A DNA stretch of 45,685 nucleotides, from IMG/VR virus record IMGVR_UViG_3300036861_000169, positions 1-45,685 of that record; one strand, written 5' to 3'. A model generated the notes under the pieces. The model was not told the origin of the DNA. It saw nothing but the letters and a program-made list of their open reading frames with translations, and did not search any database. Numbering within the stretch: position 1 is the first letter of the stretch; each line of letters begins with the position of its first letter. This document shows positions 22,242 through 28,525 of the stretch, in pieces. Position numbers and translations under genes: made by a program. Origin of the DNA: a virus.

Positions 22242-23126
22242 CTAACGTTCTCCTGTGGCATCGTGGCTACGGCTTGGGAATTCCTGCACGCGAAGATCCT
22301 CCGGCCACTCGGCAGGATCGGCACCAGCGCGGTCCTTCAGAACGGCGCGGAAGTTACCCTTTCCAGTGTCATCCAGCTTCGCGAGCCAGACAGGGCCGCA
22401 TCCGCTCGTGATGATGTTGGACCCGAGTTGCTTCACGAATGGAGCTGCACCGATCGTTCGACATTGCGCGATGGTGCGGCGGGCGGTATCTGGGTCAAAG
22501 GCCGGCGCTGGCTTCCTCTGGCGGCTGGCCCCGCCAACGATGATCCAGTCAATGCCTGGGAACTTCGTCCAGTCCACCGGCCCTAGTGCTGGCTCGTAGG
22601 ACACGAAGCGCTTGGCGGCCGGCGTCGCCAGCAGTTTCGGCACGTCGCGGTCGGCCTCGCGCTGGTTCACGATGGTGGCCCCGATCCAGACGTTCGGCAG
22701 CGGTGGCGCGTCCACCATCATCGTGCACAGCATTGGCGTAGCGTTCCCGATGCGCTTCGTCAGCAGGAGCCACGTCAGCGCCGGAGTTTTGGCGATCAGC
22801 CTGAACAGGTTCGTGCGCCACACCTGCGGCACTTCGTTGTCGAACACGTCGGCCAGCGACGCGCAGAACACGCGCCACGGCTTCCCGGATGCCGCCGCCT
22901 TCCGGTTCCACGTCACCGGCTTGGTCCAATAGTCCGGGCTGGTCAGCATGCGCGGCACACCAGCGCCCCAGTGCGTGGCACCGCCCCACCGATGGCGGGC
23001 GTCCAGCGCGCGGGCATAGCAGTCGTCGCAGCCGCCTCCGCCGCTCTCGGCGGTGCTAACCTCCGTGCACCCGATCCACGGGTTGAAGGTGCTGTCGGTC
23101 CAGGCGATGCCGGTGGTTTCAGCCAT
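22242..23126 (-). CDS. Phage Gp37/Gp68 family (DUF5131) protein
   Basis: A 294-aa protein from ATG 23126. Signature GIAWTDSTFNPWIGCTEVS then CDDCYARALDARH, the cysteine set of DUF5131, and FCASLADVFD, WLLLTKRIGN, RFVSYEPALGPVDW and DWIIVGGASRQ follow in family order. DUF5131 proteins have a radical SAM-like TIM barrel and occur in phages and in some defence-associated loci. No substrate is known. The next gene starts one base after its stop, so a two-protein system is likely. Confidence 0.9.
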   Translation of the reverse strand: MAETTGIAWTDSTFNPWIGCTEVSTAESGGGGCDDCYARALDARHRWGGATHWGAGVPRMLTSPDYWTKPVTWNRKAAASGKPWRVFCASLADVFDNEVPQVWRTNLFRLIAKTPALTWLLLTKRIGNATPMLCTMMVDAPPLPNVWIGATIVNQREADRDVPKLLATPAAKRFVSYEPALGPVDWTKFPGIDWIIVGGASRQRKPAPAFDPDTARRTIAQCRTIGAAPFVKQLGSNIITSGCGPVWLAKLDDTGKGNFRAVLKDRAGADPAEWPEDLRVQEFPSRSHDATGER

Positions 23127-23156
23127 TGGCGGTGTAGTAGCTGTTTGCAGAAAGCG

Positions 23157-23363
23157 TCACTTGATCTTCCAGTCGATATCGTCAACGCACACCTTCGATC
23201 CGCTCGGTGACGAGGCGTATTCGCTGTCCGTCAGATGGACCACATAGCCAGCGCCGAACGACTCGCGTACGTAGCCGATGTGCCAGCCCTTATCGCACTT
23301 GAAGCGCCATATGATCCACATCCCGACTTGCGGGCGGCGCGGACGCTTCGCCTTCTTATCCAT
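23157..23363 (-). CDS. Small beta-rich hypothetical protein
   Basis: A 68-aa protein from ATG 23363. Basic N-terminus (KKAKRPRRPQVG) followed by strands GMWIIWRFKCDKGWHIGYVR and GAGYVVHLTDSEY. It looks like a small SH3-like or chromo-like barrel that could bind nucleic acid. No family recognised. Confidence 0.6.
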   Translation of the reverse strand: MDKKAKRPRRPQVGMWIIWRFKCDKGWHIGYVRESFGAGYVVHLTDSEYASSPSGSKVCVDDIDWKIK

Positions 23364-23389
23364 TCTTTCCCTCCTCCGTGCAGAGAGCG

Positions 23390-23710
23390 CTAGCCACCGA
23401 GCGCCACCGAGCGCAGAAAGCTAATGACTTCATCGGCGGTTCTTTCCGGAGCGTCGTTCCACTCGATAATGTTCACTGGAAGCTTCGCTTGCAGCCGATC
23501 CATCACGGCGCAGTGAGCCTCATTGTCATAACAATCTTCGCTAAACGTGGCCTGCGTGACAGCACCGCTGATGCAGTGGGCTCCCTTCCATATCGCGGTT
23601 CCCTTGCAATGCCCATACTTTTGCAAAATGTCAGCCGCCAGAAGCATTAAGCGGCTCGCTGCGTCCATCTCGGTTGTCTGCTCCAGATGCTTGACTACGC
23701 TTTCGTCCAT
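23390..23710 (-). CDS. DUF6197-like small protein, paralogue of the 19540 gene
   Basis: A 106-aa protein from ATG 23710, with an AGGAGGAAAT ribosome binding site. It shares MDESVVKHLEQT and the C-terminal EVISFLRSVALGG with the 19540-19857 protein and has MLLAADILQKYGHCKGTAIW in the middle. The last 30 bp are nearly identical between copies (one change), suggesting a recent event or gene conversion. Role unknown. Confidence 0.7.
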   Translation of the reverse strand: MDESVVKHLEQTTEMDAASRLMLLAADILQKYGHCKGTAIWKGAHCISGAVTQATFSEDCYDNEAHCAVMDRLQAKLPVNIIEWNDAPERTADEVISFLRSVALGG

Positions 23711-23742
23711 TTCATTTCCTCCTTAGATTTCAGAGTATTCAG

Positions 23743-23925
23743 TCATCGCGCCGCTTTCCGCATCATCCGGATCTTCCGCAGTCCGCGGCGGCCACCGCGT
23801 TTTACCGCCTCGGCGGTTGTGAGGCAGCGGTATTCGCCACGGTCCAGCGCCGCCAGGATCGCGTAACCCTTGCGCGTTATGCGGACGTTGCGCGTCCGAC
23901 GATTGGTTGTGCGATGCCAACTCAA
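23743..23925 (-). CDS. Small basic DNA-binding-type protein
   Basis: A 60-aa protein; I start it at TTG 23925 because GGAGA lies 6 nt upstream, giving LSWHRTTNRRTRNVRITRKG then YAILAALDRGEYRCLTTAEA. The peptide is strongly basic and ends RRGLRKIRMMRKAAR. A winged-helix or MarR-like fragment is possible. A longer reading frame upstream is not protein-like. Confidence 0.45.
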   Translation of the reverse strand: MSWHRTTNRRTRNVRITRKGYAILAALDRGEYRCLTTAEAVKRGGRRGLRKIRMMRKAAR

Positions 23926-23993
23926 GCGGTGTCTCCGAAGGTGAGAGAAATCCTCACGCGATTTCCGAAGTAAGGGCCGGTCTCTCCCGGCGG

Positions 23994-24437
23994 TCACGAC
24001 CTGTCTGCGAGTCGGTGCTGCAACGCGGTCGATGGTTTCCGCTCGCTGAGCCTCGCGCCAGTGCTGCGCGCATCCACGTCGTTCTCTCCTCGGGGATTCT
24101 TGCGGTAGCGATATCGTTGTGCGTAAACAGGCTTCGCGCGATGCCCTGCGGGCCTCCACGGACGCGGCCTTGCAGCGAAGAAGGCGCGGACTTCCTCCGC
24201 TATCTCCTTCGGAGTGCGCTTGCTGGCGGCTGGTGTACCGCGTCTGTGGCTACGCGCCGTCGAATATGAATAGTCTGCGAAGAGCGCGAGGAATTTGCCG
24301 AGGAAGCCGTCAGCCGTCTTTAGCTGCTTCGCTTCCAGTTCCTTCTGCACGGCACGCTTGACCGTCTCCTGCACACTGAGTTTCAGCAACGGCGCGGCTT
24401 CGGTGCGAGGAAGTTCTTTCCGATTTTCTCTGTTCAC
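23994..24437 (-). CDS. Hypothetical basic early protein
   Basis: A 147-aa protein if it starts at GTG 24437 (GGAG 5 nt upstream); the alternative ATG 24464 adds nine residues but has no ribosome binding site. Residues 15-50 are helical (LLKLSVQETVKRAVQKELEA, TADGFLGKFLALFADYSYST). The C-terminal half is Arg-rich and low in complexity, so part of it may not be maintained. No domain recognised. Confidence 0.5.
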   Translation of the reverse strand: MNRENRKELPRTEAAPLLKLSVQETVKRAVQKELEAKQLKTADGFLGKFLALFADYSYSTARSHRRGTPAASKRTPKEIAEEVRAFFAARPRPWRPAGHRAKPVYAQRYRYRKNPRGENDVDARSTGARLSERKPSTALQHRLADRS

Positions 24438-24471
24438 GCTCGCTCCATTTATCCAAGTTCCCATTGAAAAA

Positions 24472-24573
24472 TCAGCTATATCCCCGATTACCTATCGCTC
24501 TGAAATTGGCCGGGCAGACGAGGCTCCGCTTACCCAGCGAAATGCCGCGCCCCGCCGCCCGATGGAGAGTCAT
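24472..24573 (-). CDS. 33-aa coupled micro-ORF
   Basis: ATG 24573 lies within the stop of the upstream zinc-ribbon gene (ATGA). The peptide starts MTLHRAAGRGISLGKRSLVC and ends FRAIGNRGYS. Only the overlap supports it; composition is not distinctive. The remaining bases between 24438 and 24471 hold only the start region of the next gene. Confidence 0.3.
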   Translation of the reverse strand: MTLHRAAGRGISLGKRSLVCPANFRAIGNRGYS

Positions 24574-24767
24574 GTCTTCACCTTGCGGATCTTGCGAAGC
24601 CACGTCACCTCGCAGCGCGGGCATTGATATTCGCGCTCGCCATCGGATTCAGGACCGCCTACCGTATAGACGACGCGCTTGCCGCGCTTGTGTCCGCGAA
24701 GAAAGCAGATCGCCTTTGCAATGAAGCCACCGGGCGGAACGGTCATTCCGGCTTTGAAGGAAATCAC
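24570..24767 (-). CDS. Small zinc-ribbon protein
   Basis: A 65-aa protein from ATG 24767, overlapping the exonuclease stop as ATGA. It has CFLRGHKRGKRVVYTVGG, then YQCPRCEVTWLRKIRKVK, where CPRC with the upstream CxxxH forms a plausible zinc site. Basic C-terminus. It may bind nucleic acid or modulate the adjacent exonuclease. Confidence 0.55.
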   Translation of the reverse strand: MISFKAGMTVPPGGFIAKAICFLRGHKRGKRVVYTVGGPESDGEREYQCPRCEVTWLRKIRKVKT

Positions 24768-25417
24768 GCCGCCTTCCAGAAAGTCAGCTTGCGATGACAG
24801 TCCCGCACCGCCTCAACATCGCTTTTGCAGTGCGCGAGGATCTTGTCGAGTTCCCCTGCTTTGAAAAGCTGGTAGACCTGGCTCCCATCAACTGGGTCGT
24901 CCTTTGGAATTCCGAGGATCTTGCAAAGCTTCGCAAGAGAAACCCTGTTCTGCGGATGCCACATGAGCATCGTGTCGTTGATGCCTTTGTCCCAGGGCTT
25001 CGCCTGCATGAAGTTGAAAAGCCCGCTCGGGAACACACCGTGGACTACGCAGCGCTGCCAGAGGAACCGAAGATCAAAGCCTGCGATGTTGTGACCGATG
25101 ATGATGAGCGCGCGGTCCATGACATCGGAAAGTTCCTGCATCACGATTTGCAGGAGAAGCTGTTCTTCGTCTTCATGGGCGACCACGACCGGCGCATCAC
25201 CCACAGCCCAGCCAATGCACAGCACTCGACCGAACCCACCGTCAAGGCCGGAGCGCTGAATGGCCTCTTCGATCAGCTTCGGCTTTTCGGTCTTCTCCCA
25301 TTCCGCGATTGTCTCGGGCTTCTTGTAATTGCCAGGAGGGACGATGCCCGCGGCGATTTCGGCGCGCAGGGTTTCGTCTTCGCAGGGAATCGTTTCGATG
25401 TCGAGATAGAGGTTCAT
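24764..25417 (-). CDS. DnaQ-like 3'-5' exonuclease
   Basis: A 217-aa protein from ATG 25417. RNase H-like exonuclease motifs are present: Exo I LYLDIETIP (D6, E8), Exo II GHNIAGFDLRFL, and Exo III HCKSDVEAVRDCH with the final aspartate. The C-terminal NRVSLAKLCKILGI and GSQVYQLFKAGELDKILAHC agree with the PolB-exonuclease-like phage group. It would trim DNA ends during replication or recombination, consistent with the SSB-like and HNH-like neighbours. Confidence 0.88.
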   Translation of the reverse strand: MNLYLDIETIPCEDETLRAEIAAGIVPPGNYKKPETIAEWEKTEKPKLIEEAIQRSGLDGGFGRVLCIGWAVGDAPVVVAHEDEEQLLLQIVMQELSDVMDRALIIIGHNIAGFDLRFLWQRCVVHGVFPSGLFNFMQAKPWDKGINDTMLMWHPQNRVSLAKLCKILGIPKDDPVDGSQVYQLFKAGELDKILAHCKSDVEAVRDCHRKLTFWKAA

Positions 25418-25419
25418 GG

Positions 25420-25779
25420 TTATTTCACCATCGCGTGCGCTTGTTTGTGATGTGGCGGACATAGCCAGACGACTTCCAGCGGTGCGTCATAGTGCGTGTG
25501 ATGTGCCTCGGCCTTCTCGCCGCAAATCAGACAAGGAAGCGCCCTAATTCGACCATCGCGCAGCGCGTTGTTGAGCGCTACCTGCGCGCCCCTGCGCTGT
25601 GAGTATTTCGTACGGTACTCAAGCGCATAATCCCGGCGCCCATGAAAACCGCGCTGCCGGTCATATACCCGCAAGCACGTCTTGCAGGCAGCAGTGAGCC
25701 CGTCAGGACTTGCTTTTCTCACCTGGAACTCGGTGAGCGGCTTTACAACGCGGCAGCGCGAACAGGATTTCATTTTCAA
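25420..25779 (-). CDS. Zinc-ribbon HNH-type nuclease
   Basis: A 119-aa protein from ATG 25779 (ATGA overlap). The N-terminus has two CxxC pairs (CSRCRVVKP, ACKTCLRVYD); the C-terminus has CLICGEKAEAHHTHYDAP then LCPPHHKQAHAMV, a His-rich HNH/endonuclease VII-like metal site. A DNA junction- or branch-cleaving role in replication and recombination is likely. The order SSB-like, nuclease, exonuclease suggests one functional set. Confidence 0.75.
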   Translation of the reverse strand: MKMKSCSRCRVVKPLTEFQVRKASPDGLTAACKTCLRVYDRQRGFHGRRDYALEYRTKYSQRRGAQVALNNALRDGRIRALPCLICGEKAEAHHTHYDAPLEVVWLCPPHHKQAHAMVK

Positions 25780-26189
25780 AAGGGCACATCGTCCTCGAGA
25801 TCATCGAATTTGCCGCCGTCATTGCCGGCTGGCTTCCTCGCAGCCGGAGGAGTGGGAGCGGACTTCTGATTCTTCGGCGCGCGCAGGCGCAGGCCGCCAA
25901 CCAGCTTGCCGCCGAAGCTCACGTTCGGATCGGAATAGATGACGATTTTTTGGCCAAGCCAACCATCGGTGTCATCGCCGTAGATCGCGCCGATAATGTG
26001 CATGTTGGTGCTGTTCAGCACGAGAGGCTTGTCCAGTTCCGGAAAGGTCATCGTCCACTTGTTTTCCGGGGGCTGACCGTCCGGGGCGACGTTGACCTGT
26101 TCGATGTCGCCAACAGTAACGAGCATCGGAGAAGGAACATCGTCCTTCTTCAGAAAGCGGGAGGGGAGCATTTCACTGAGCTTTGGCAT
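25776..26189 (-). CDS. SSB-like protein with acidic C-terminal tip
   Basis: A 137-aa protein from ATG 26189. The first 100 residues are a beta-rich domain (MLVTVGDIEQVNVAP, WTMTFPELDKPLVLNSTNMH, WLGQKIVIYSDPNVSFGGKL) that could be an OB fold, followed by a disordered Pro/Ala linker and the tip GGKFDDLEDDVPF. Bacterial and phage SSB proteins end in DDDIPF-type tips that recruit partners. I infer single-stranded DNA binding from this layout; the core has no diagnostic SSB motif by eye. Confidence 0.65.
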   Translation of the reverse strand: MPKLSEMLPSRFLKKDDVPSPMLVTVGDIEQVNVAPDGQPPENKWTMTFPELDKPLVLNSTNMHIIGAIYGDDTDGWLGQKIVIYSDPNVSFGGKLVGGLRLRAPKNQKSAPTPPAARKPAGNDGGKFDDLEDDVPF

Positions 26190-26358
26190 GTTCGTGTCCT
26201 ATCTTGATGTGTTTGGGATCGATGCCACATTCGCGCGCCAAGGTGTTCAGATCCTCAGGTCTTGCGCCCGCTGCGGCACAGCGGTTCAAAGCTTCGATGG
26301 TCATCATCCAACGCTCACGCTCGCATTCCTGTTGCTGTTCCCATCCGGCTCGGTCCAT
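26173..26358 (-). CDS. Small hypothetical protein
   Basis: A 61-aa protein from ATG 26358, overlapping the upstream stop by one base. Helical: GWEQQQECERERWMMTIEAL, then LNTLARECGIDPKHIKIGHE. It overlaps the SSB-like start by 17 bp. No domain recognised. Confidence 0.55.
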   Translation of the reverse strand: MDRAGWEQQQECERERWMMTIEALNRCAAAGARPEDLNTLARECGIDPKHIKIGHEHAKAQ

Positions 26359-26522
26359 TAGCCCCTCCGTAGGGCGGTGAGTTTGTGATCCAACTCTTTC
26401 CGATTGGCTTCGCACTTTTTCTTTTTTTCTTCAAGCTTCTTTCGGGCTTCGGCCCACGACTTCGTAACGTCGGTGTTGAAGCTCGGCCGGTACTTGAATT
26501 TCCGATCAAGGATCGATTTCAT
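26358..26522 (-). CDS. Small basic coiled-coil protein
   Basis: A 54-aa protein from ATG 26522, coupled by ATGA to the preceding membrane protein. It reads LDRKFKYRPSFNTDVTKSWA followed by ARKKLEEKKKKCEANRKELD, a lysine- and glutamate-rich single helix. A protein-protein or nucleic acid clamp is possible. Function unknown. Confidence 0.55.
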   Translation of the reverse strand: MKSILDRKFKYRPSFNTDVTKSWAEARKKLEEKKKKCEANRKELDHKLTALRRG

Positions 26523-26698
26523 GACAGGCTGAAGATCATCGCCACCAGCCCCATGACGAGGGCCGCGCACAGCAGAGCGCCAAGTACTAGGCAGATGCTT
26601 TTGAATATCTCGATGGCCTTTCTCACGGAACGCTCGGCGGGCTTGGGGCGGTAGTCGTCCAGTTGGAGAACGCGGGCAACGTCTTCATAGTGGGTCAT
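26519..26698 (-). CDS. Small membrane protein
   Basis: A 59-aa protein; I start it at ATG 26698, which overlaps the upstream stop (ATGA). The last 25 residues are one membrane segment (SICLVLGALLCAALVMGLVA) and the first 30 are a soluble charged region (DVARVLQLDDYRPKPAERSV), so the protein is tail-anchored. Function unknown. Confidence 0.6.
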   Translation of the reverse strand: MTHYEDVARVLQLDDYRPKPAERSVRKAIEIFKSICLVLGALLCAALVMGLVAMIFSLS

Positions 26699-26880
26699 GC
26701 GGCCTCCGCTTCGCCTTTGGCCTTGTTGATGGCCTTCTCGGCCTGGTAGCGGGCTTCCATCTCGCGCACGTCCCCGTAGATGCGCCCCCAGCGCTCGGGC
26801 TCGACGTGCGGCGCGTAGTCGCGGTTGCAGGCGTAGTTGATGTAGGTCAACTCCTGAACGATCGGGGAAAGGTTTTTCAC
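26695..26880 (-). CDS. Small hypothetical protein, GTG start
   Basis: A 61-aa protein from GTG 26880 (GTGA overlap with the upstream stop). Acidic helical peptide: KNLSPIVQELTYINYACNRD, then RIYGDVREMEARYQAEKAIN. It closes with AKGEAEAA. No family recognised. Confidence 0.6.
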   Translation of the reverse strand: MKNLSPIVQELTYINYACNRDYAPHVEPERWGRIYGDVREMEARYQAEKAINKAKGEAEAA

Positions 26881-27119
26881 CGCAGCCCCCGCTGGTCGAG
26901 ATCTTCAAGGGCCTGCTCAAGTCCCTGGCCGCGGTCCAGGACATCAACGATGTCGCGTTCATCGAAGCCGTACTTGATGGTCCCTAAGATGGCGTCGAGG
27001 ATTACGCGCGACTCCCAGGCGTCGGGGCGAAGGTCTGAGATTTGCTGAACGATCCCAATCAGCCGGGCGCCACGCGTCGGCTTGACGGCGTTCCCGATGA
27101 TCTCTTGCGCTTGGTCCAT
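26877..27119 (-). CDS. First gene of leftward early operon
   Basis: An 80-aa protein from ATG 27119 with GGAGGGAAAG upstream, the first start downstream of the promoter at 27153-27182. It reads AQEIIGNAVKPTRGARLIGI, then SRVILDAILGTIKYGFDERD and LEQALEDLDQRGL, all helical. The position of a lambda N-like or early regulator is only positional; the sequence is not Arg-rich and I see no antitermination motif. Confidence 0.6.
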   Translation of the reverse strand: MDQAQEIIGNAVKPTRGARLIGIVQQISDLRPDAWESRVILDAILGTIKYGFDERDIVDVLDRGQGLEQALEDLDQRGLR

Positions 27120-27152
27120 CTTTCCCTCCGCTATGAAGTAGCGTCAGGAGAG

Positions 27153-27182
27153 AGAATAAAACGGATACGGCTAGCTTGTCAA
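27153..27182 (-). promoter_or_regulatory. Leftward early promoter (PL-like)
   Basis: On the minus strand a perfect -35 box TTGACA (27177-27182) is followed, 18 nt later, by TATTCT (27153-27158), and the first gene of the operon starts at 27119. An operator-like CTAGCCG sits inside the spacer and overlaps the -35 box, so the repressor would block RNA polymerase here. Confidence 0.7.
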
Positions 27183-27200
27183 GCCTTAAACGGCTAAGCC
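27166..27200. promoter_or_regulatory. Operator repeats at PL
   Basis: On the minus strand two copies of a C(T)TAGCCG motif lie at about 27168-27175 (GCTAGCCG) and 27190-27199 (GGCTTAGCCG). Similar copies occur at 27833 and 27894 beside the repressor gene, and both promoter-proximal copies follow TTGACAA. This is the expected pattern of repressor operators shared by PL and the repressor/cro region. Confidence 0.6.
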
Positions 27201-27204
27201 TAAA

Positions 27205-27453
27205 TCAGCCCTTTTTGTCGTTCGGCATATCAATGAGCTTATGGGCTTCCTTGGACAGGCCGGCGATCAGCAGGAACTTACCCGTACCCTCGATCTCACC
27301 CGCGCTGCTGGATTCGACGTTATGCAGGCGATCGGATGTGACGATAGAGCAAGCCTGGATGTGGCCTTGCCGAGCTGCGTCTATAGCGGTTTCAAGGAGG
27401 AGCAAAACATCATCATTGGGCCGTGGATTTTTTCTGAATCGCTCCTTGGGCAT
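27205..27453 (-). CDS. Small protein downstream of the repressor
   Basis: An 82-aa protein from ATG 27453, 24 bp after the repressor stop and so probably co-transcribed with it. Body: DDVLLLLETAIDAARQGHIQ, then SAGEIEGTGKFLLIAGLSKE. It ends before the PL operators. It may modulate lysogeny; no motif identifies it. Confidence 0.55.
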   Translation of the reverse strand: MPKERFRKNPRPNDDVLLLLETAIDAARQGHIQACSIVTSDRLHNVESSSAGEIEGTGKFLLIAGLSKEAHKLIDMPNDKKG

Positions 27454-27476
27454 GTCCGGAAGCGTACATGACCGTG

Positions 27477-27833
27477 CTATTTTTTGCGCGTGATTTTTTC
27501 GCGTCTTTGGTAATCAGACCACGGTGCAAAAGCTGTGGGTAACTTGGAAATGTTTCCCTTCTGGGTGGCGCCCGGCATTCGGAATACACGCTGCTCTACA
27601 GTGTATTGGTCGGTGAATAAAATCCACGCCGGAATGTCCAATACCTGCGCAATCGCATCAATTTTTTCCAGCGTCGGATCTTGCTTACCCCGAAGAATCC
27701 GGCTCACACTGACCTGAGAAAGTTCTAACCCCTTCGTCTTAGCCTGCTTGGCTAGGGTGTTGTGGCTCAGGTGGCGCGCCTCAAGCTCCTCCCCCAAGCG
27801 CCGGATAAACAGCTTTTGAAGGTCTGACCGCAT
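27477..27833 (-). CDS. XRE-family repressor (CI-like)
   Basis: A 118-aa protein with the most conservative start at ATG 27833; a longer in-frame reading from GTG 27866 or TTG 27908 is possible, but the TTG is also the -35 box. Helix-turn-helix of the HTH_3 type in GEELEARHLSHNTLAKQAKT, LSQVSVSRILRGKQDP and LEKIDAIAQVLDIP. There is no LexA-type serine peptidase domain, so induction cannot be by RecA-mediated self-cleavage as in lambda. The C-terminus is short and basic. It is divergent from the Cro-like gene and flanked by operators. Confidence 0.8.
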   Translation of the reverse strand: MRSDLQKLFIRRLGEELEARHLSHNTLAKQAKTKGLELSQVSVSRILRGKQDPTLEKIDAIAQVLDIPAWILFTDQYTVEQRVFRMPGATQKGNISKLPTAFAPWSDYQRREKITRKK

Positions 27834-27908
27834 ACGGCTAGGGTGCCATTTCTCCCTCTTAGCCACATGGGGCTTGCGCTCTAAGACGTTTTCGGCTAAG
27901 GTTGTCAA
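27826..27908. promoter_or_regulatory. Repressor/cro operator-promoter region
   Basis: Minus strand: TTGACA at 27903-27908 is a perfect -35 for leftward repressor transcription, with a weak -10 (TTAGAG) 18 nt further. Operator-type motifs: CCTTAGCCG next to the -35, CTAGCCGTAT at 27829-27838 (identical over ten bases to the PL copy), and CTTAGCCA on the plus strand near 27858. For rightward transcription TTGCGC (27874-27879) and TAAGGT (27897-27902), 17 nt apart, are weak but correctly placed before the Cro-like start. Confidence 0.55.
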
Positions 27909-27912
27909 ATCT

Positions 27913-28113
27913 ATGGCCCAATCAGCGCATGAGCGCGTGGTTGCCTGGCTTCAGCCACGGCGCCACGAATTCGAGAAGATCGAACAGGAAACCGGCATTT
28001 CCAGATGGACCCTGCAGAAGATCAGATTGCGCCAGATCAGGAATCCAGGAACCAAAAGCATTGAGATTTTGGACCACTACCGGCGCACAAAACGCGGTAA
28101 CAGCCACGCATGA
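27913..28113 (+). CDS. Cro-like HTH protein
   Basis: A 66-aa protein from ATG 27913. HTH-like segment: FEKIEQETGISRWTLQKIRL followed by IRNPGTKSIEILDHYRR, as in small phage Cro/YdaS-type regulators. It starts only about 5 bp from the divergent repressor's longest frame and begins the rightward early operon. No strong ribosome binding site is visible, so it may be read from a nearly leaderless transcript. Confidence 0.65.
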   Translation: MAQSAHERVVAWLQPRRHEFEKIEQETGISRWTLQKIRLRQIRNPGTKSIEILDHYRRTKRGNSHA

Positions 28114-28119
28114 GCATGA

Positions 28120-28162
28120 CCCGCACGCATTGGACTCCTCCTCCCTTGTCGGTGCGTGCGGG
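28120..28162 (+). terminator. Strong hairpin after the Cro-like gene
   Basis: CCCGCACGCA (28120-28129) pairs perfectly with TGCGTGCGGG (28153-28162) across a 23-nt loop. The stem is followed by GTTTCCCC and not by a long T run. It may terminate or attenuate the rightward early transcript between the Cro-like and RHH genes, or stabilise RNA. The loop is C/T-rich. Confidence 0.5.
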
Positions 28163-28224
28163 GTTTCCCCAAAAACTATTCCTAGACCTCCCGCTAAGAG
28201 GCTTTTCACTTGCGAGAGGTCCAG

Positions 28225-28410
28225 ATGAACCGTGAGAAACGCGAAGCAGATCTCAAGATTTACGTCCGTCCCTCGATTGAAGAAAAGATTCGCCAACTCG
28301 CCGAAAAGGAGAGACGCCCTGTTTCGGCGTACTGCAGTCATATTCTTGAACAGCATGTCGCATTGAAGATATTTCAGCAGGAGATCGGCGGGGCGGGGCG
28401 GACCAACTAG
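28225..28410 (+). CDS. Ribbon-helix-helix / Arc-like protein
   Basis: A 61-aa protein from ATG 28225. The start NREKREADLKIYVRPSIEEK then IRQLAEKERRPVSAYCSHIL has the RHH pattern: a short basic beta strand, two helices and a conserved turn. Proteins of this size are dimeric DNA-binding repressors in phages and plasmids. It is likely to control replication or a later early promoter. It follows the strong hairpin at 28120-28162. Confidence 0.65.
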   Translation: MNREKREADLKIYVRPSIEEKIRQLAEKERRPVSAYCSHILEQHVALKIFQQEIGGAGRTN

Positions 28411-28525
28411 GAACGAAGTAGGGCAGTTAAAAAAATTTGACCGCAAAGTAGGGCGGTCAAGGGCGAGCCGGGGCAACCCGGTTTTTTTGAAGCCTACGAA
28501 TCACAAGATTTGGCACAAGAGGTAG

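Noticed and set aside
27833-27908. 25-residue N-terminal extension of the repressor from TTG 27908
   Set aside because: The TTG is the first base of a perfect -35 box and the extension covers operator motifs; the downstream ATG gives a complete HTH protein. Not excluded outright.
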